NCBI GenBank assembly: GCA_003556605.1
Contig: PWQX01000234.1
Coordinates: 1-43,733 of the forward strand
Length of the DNA stretch: 43,733 nucleotides
DNA from: Spirochaetaceae bacterium
Lineage (GTDB): Bacteria; Spirochaetota; Spirochaetia; DSM-27196; SLAA01
Reading direction: 5' to 3'
The notes beneath the pieces were generated by a model. That model saw nothing but the letters and a program-made list of their open reading frames with translations, made no database searches and was not told the origin of the DNA. Positions 41,564-43,733 of this stretch are shown here, in pieces. Position 1 is the first letter of the stretch, and each line of letters begins with the position of its first letter. Position numbers and translations under genes: made by a program.

Positions 41564-42378
41564 GCGGCACCAAAGGCAGCGAGCACGATGTGCTCGTTTG
41601 CCTCTTGAACTACAAGCGTCCCGAGAACCTCCGCCGCGCGATTGCGGCCTGGCGGCAGCAGAGCGTGGCGGTTCGCATCGCGGTCTGGAACAACGGCGAC
41701 CCTGCCGAGCGTTTCGAAGAGGCCGACTACCTCTTCCACAGCCCCGAAAACCTGATCTGCCTGCCGCGCTGGCACGTCGCGGCGCTGCTCGGCCGTGAGT
41801 ACATCGCGGTCATGGACGACGACCTCATTCCGACCGACCCCGAGCTCACAGCCCGCTGCATCGCCGCGAGCCGCGCTTACAACGACGAGCGTATCCTCGG
41901 CCGCAGCGGTATGACGATAGGCGCAGGGCCGCAGTACTATTCGCACGGCAACGCCGACGCCCCGCAAGCCGACCGCGACGTCTTCACCGACGTGGTAAAG
42001 GGGCGCTTCATGTTTATGCACGCTTCGCTGCTGCAGCGGGTGCCGCTGTACAACCGCTACTACGACGGGCGCGGCGACGATATCTGGGTGAGCCTCAAGA
42101 CCTCGCGCTCGCGAGGGCACCACGTGCTTCCGGCGGGAATCAAGAAACGCGTGAAATCCTCAAAAGACGAGCACGGGCTGGTGGGGCAAGGCGGACACTG
42201 GCGCCGGCGCGACAAACTCGTGAGCGACCTGCTGGAACACGGCGAGGTTGCGTGGGTGCAGCCCGACCTGCGTCACCGCGGGTTCGGTCTGCTGTGGCGA
42301 GTGATAAACTGGGCGGTACGGGTGGGATTAATCCGAAGGCGGGGTAAGCATGAACGCCCGCGCGGCTTTCCGCAGTAG
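41560..42378 (+). CDS. GT-A fold glycosyltransferase (GT2/exostosin-like)
   Basis: This 272-residue enzyme starts with EHDVLVCLLNYKRPENLRRA, the GT-A nucleotide-binding strand. It has the metal-binding Asp cluster in YIAVMDDDLIPTDPEL (about residues 84-90). A later GRGDDIWVSLKTSRSRG could hold the catalytic Asp pair. The C-terminal basic segment (IRRRGKHERPRGFPQ) may contact membrane. There is no signal peptide. It probably adds one residue to the polysaccharide repeat unit. The stop lies 4 bp from the convergent sulfotransferase stop. Confidence 0.83.
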   Translation: MSGTKGSEHDVLVCLLNYKRPENLRRAIAAWRQQSVAVRIAVWNNGDPAERFEEADYLFHSPENLICLPRWHVAALLGREYIAVMDDDLIPTDPELTARCIAASRAYNDERILGRSGMTIGAGPQYYSHGNADAPQADRDVFTDVVKGRFMFMHASLLQRVPLYNRYYDGRGDDIWVSLKTSRSRGHHVLPAGIKKRVKSSKDEHGLVGQGGHWRRRDKLVSDLLEHGEVAWVQPDLRHRGFGLLWRVINWAVRVGLIRRRGKHERPRGFPQ

Positions 42379-42382
42379 CGGG

Positions 42383-43213
42383 CTACAACGAGCGGCGGGT
42401 GAGAAAGCGATAGAGCGGAAGGCCGAGCGCGCCGAGAACGCGCACCCGGCGGGGCGCCCTGCTTTGCCAGGCAAAGTCGGGCTTGAGCGCGATGACTTCG
42501 GCACGGCTCATGCGGTTGCCGTTGATCTGAAATCCCGGGTCAAGCGGCTTTTCGGCGACAAGCGCGTCTCGCGCGGCCGAGAAATCAACGCCCAAGCGGG
42601 AGGAGAGCGCATCGAGCACCTCACCCGGACGAGTGACGAACGCTTCGTATGAGACCACGGCGCTTGGCGTGCCGCCGTACAGCACTGCGGTCCCGATATT
42701 GCTCGCGATCCAACCGATGAGCACCTTGAAACCGGTAAACCGGCGCTGGCCGCGGGTCGCCTTTCGGTAAAGGGAGTACAGTACCGCGCGCGGATCGCGG
42801 ACTAAGTGCACAACCAGCACCCGGTGGCCCTCGCCGCGCAGCGCGCGCGGCCGCAATAGCCCCGCTACCGGTGTCTTCGAGCTGTCTACGAGCAGCCCGC
42901 AACCGGCCTCGCGCTCAACCGTGCTGAAAAAAGCATTCCGGACCGACGCATACCCGCGCGGACTCCCCGGCTTACCACCCGGCTTGCCACCCGGCTTATA
43001 AGAAGCCGCCCGGGAAAGCTCATCGGCAAGCTGCGTGCGCAAGGACGCCCAGCGAGGGGCGGCGGCGGGGCGTGAGCGGCTGAGCACGGAAGGGTCACGC
43101 TCGAGCATCGCAACTTCGCCGAGATTAAGCGCCCCGTGCGCGTTCCCGAGCACTATCCCGAGCACGGTGGAGCCGCTGTGCCCGTAGCCGGCGACATACA
43201 CAATTTCGGCCAC
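42383..43213 (-). CDS. sulfotransferase (sulfotransfer_3 type)
   Basis: This 276-residue PAPS-dependent enzyme begins EIVYVAGYGHSGSTVLGIVL, the 5'-phosphosulfate loop, with the first helix following. The 3'-phosphate site is VLVVHLVRDPRAVLYSLYRK (about 131-150). LLVDSSKTPVAGLLRPRAL is also typical of this family. A KPGG tripled repeat (about residues 74-84, KPGGKPGGKPG) is encoded by a 12-bp DNA repeat and is probably a flexible loop. The gene lies just upstream of the truncated GT4 on the same strand (3-bp gap), so the two belong to one operon running toward this gene. Confidence 0.85.
   Translation of the reverse strand: MAEIVYVAGYGHSGSTVLGIVLGNAHGALNLGEVAMLERDPSVLSRSRPAAAPRWASLRTQLADELSRAASYKPGGKPGGKPGSPRGYASVRNAFFSTVEREAGCGLLVDSSKTPVAGLLRPRALRGEGHRVLVVHLVRDPRAVLYSLYRKATRGQRRFTGFKVLIGWIASNIGTAVLYGGTPSAVVSYEAFVTRPGEVLDALSSRLGVDFSAARDALVAEKPLDPGFQINGNRMSRAEVIALKPDFAWQSRAPRRVRVLGALGLPLYRFLTRRSL
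42968..42997. repeat. 12-bp repeat inside the sulfotransferase gene
   Basis: Two full CCACCCGGCTT-A/G units and one variant unit in tandem encode the KPGG repeats. The core CCACCCGGC is the same as that of the 18-bp array at 20941-20991, although this may only reflect composition. Confidence 0.6.
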
Positions 43214-43216
43214 CGC

Positions 43217-43733
43217 TCAGCCAACCCCGGCCTTGCCGCCGGCCGCACCGCGAAGAGAGCCTGCAGCGGCTCCGGGCACCAGCTCTTCAAACGCGTCGGC
43301 CCAGGCCCCGAGCGTGTAGTGGTTCTCAACGCGGCGACGCGCCGCGGCGCCCATCGCGCCGATTCGTTCGGGGTGGTTGCAGAGTGCTTCCAGCCGCAGG
43401 CGCAACCCGTCGAGCTCCTCGGTTGGAAAAATAAGCCCGCTCTCACCGTCGACCAGGCAGCACTTGGACCAAACGGTATCGCTACAGACCACCGGCAGGC
43501 CGTTTGCCATCGCCTCGAGCACCACCATCCCGAACGGCTCGCCGCGCGAGGGGAGCACCAACACGTCGTGCGAAGCGTATACCGCGTTCATCTCTTCATG
43601 CGGGAGCGAATACCTGAGCGTAACGCGGTCACTCAGGCCGTGCGCCGCAGCCGCCTCGCGCACCGCAACCGCACCGCGCGAATTCGGCCCGCCGGAGCCG
43701 ACAAAGCTGATGGTGACCGGGCGAAGTTTGATG
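43217..43733 (-). CDS. GT4-family glycosyltransferase, C-terminal part (cut by window end)
   Basis: The minus-strand frame is open from the window edge and gives about 172 residues of a GT4 donor domain. It contains ISFVGSGGPNSRGAVAVREA, RVTLRYSLPHEEMNAVYASH and the EX7E motif in LPSRGEPFGMVVLEAMANGL, then GLIFPTEELDGLRLRLEAL and a Gly/Ala-rich tail. The start codon lies beyond the window; an internal ATG at 43663 is not the true start because homology continues upstream. It should belong to the same surface-glycan locus. Confidence 0.88.
   Translation of the reverse strand, partial: IKLRPVTISFVGSGGPNSRGAVAVREAAAAHGLSDRVTLRYSLPHEEMNAVYASHDVLVLPSRGEPFGMVVLEAMANGLPVVCSDTVWSKCCLVDGESGLIFPTEELDGLRLRLEALCNHPERIGAMGAAARRRVENHYTLGAWADAFEELVPGAAAGSLRGAAGGKAGVG

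Noticed and set aside
1-43733. tRNA, rRNA or riboswitch
   Set aside because: No cloverleaf, rRNA-like block or known aptamer was recognised by reading; a covariance-model scan would be decisive but was not possible.

Overview
This is a 43.7 kb window of GC-rich bacterial chromosome from a Gram-negative (diderm) organism: it encodes a tripartite RND/TolC pump, a Wzi-like outer-membrane barrel and several proteins with signal peptides. The gene set (PurS-PurL fusion, DUF151 nuclease with a UVR tail, large GH13 next to GH77, acyl-ACP thioesterase, PtsN-like protein) recalls free-living Spirochaetota. That assignment is an impression from gene content, not the result of a search.

Layout. (1) 1-7.7 kb, + strand: end of a possible regulator, then a translationally coupled operon of membrane-fusion protein, RND permease, TolC-like channel and an NDH-2/SQR-like flavoprotein. 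(2) 7.7-14.3 kb, - strand: malQ (GH77), a 1230-residue GH13 protein and an acyl-ACP thioesterase. (3) 14.4-20.9 kb: DUF151-UVR nuclease, purQ and purSL (- strand), a divergent PtsN-like IIA protein, and a lysA-type decarboxylase (- strand). (4) 21.2-25.7 kb, + strand: a compact pathway of flavin monooxygenase, type III polyketide synthase, SAM methyltransferase and NDH-2-like flavoprotein, which looks able to make and redox-cycle a methylated phenolic or quinone-type lipid. (5) 25.7-28.0 kb, - strand: UDP-glucose dehydrogenase and a periplasmic repeat protein. (6) 28.0-30.5 kb: a repeat-rich noncoding stretch, an orphan AbiEi-like protein with an unrecognised C-terminal domain, and a decayed glycosyltransferase. 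(7) 30.5-43.7 kb: an exopolysaccharide/surface-glycan island with an initiating polyprenyl-phosphate sugar transferase, a Wzi-like barrel, five GT4 enzymes, one GT-A enzyme, an SDR epimerase/dehydratase and two sulfotransferases, so the polymer is probably sulfated. Strand changes are frequent in this island, as expected of a mosaic locus.

The least expected features are three. First, a dispersed ~80-bp repeat family (three copies at 21.05, 28.14 and 28.58 kb) carries paired GTTAACA blocks; two copies face each other around a 23-bp tandem array. Second, several genes have a good -35/-10 promoter placed so close to the start codon that their mRNAs should be nearly leaderless. Third, the four-gene type III PKS cluster pairs polyketide synthesis with two flavoproteins. 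No tRNA, rRNA, CRISPR array, IS element or convincing rho-independent terminator was recognised. All promoter calls are by eye.
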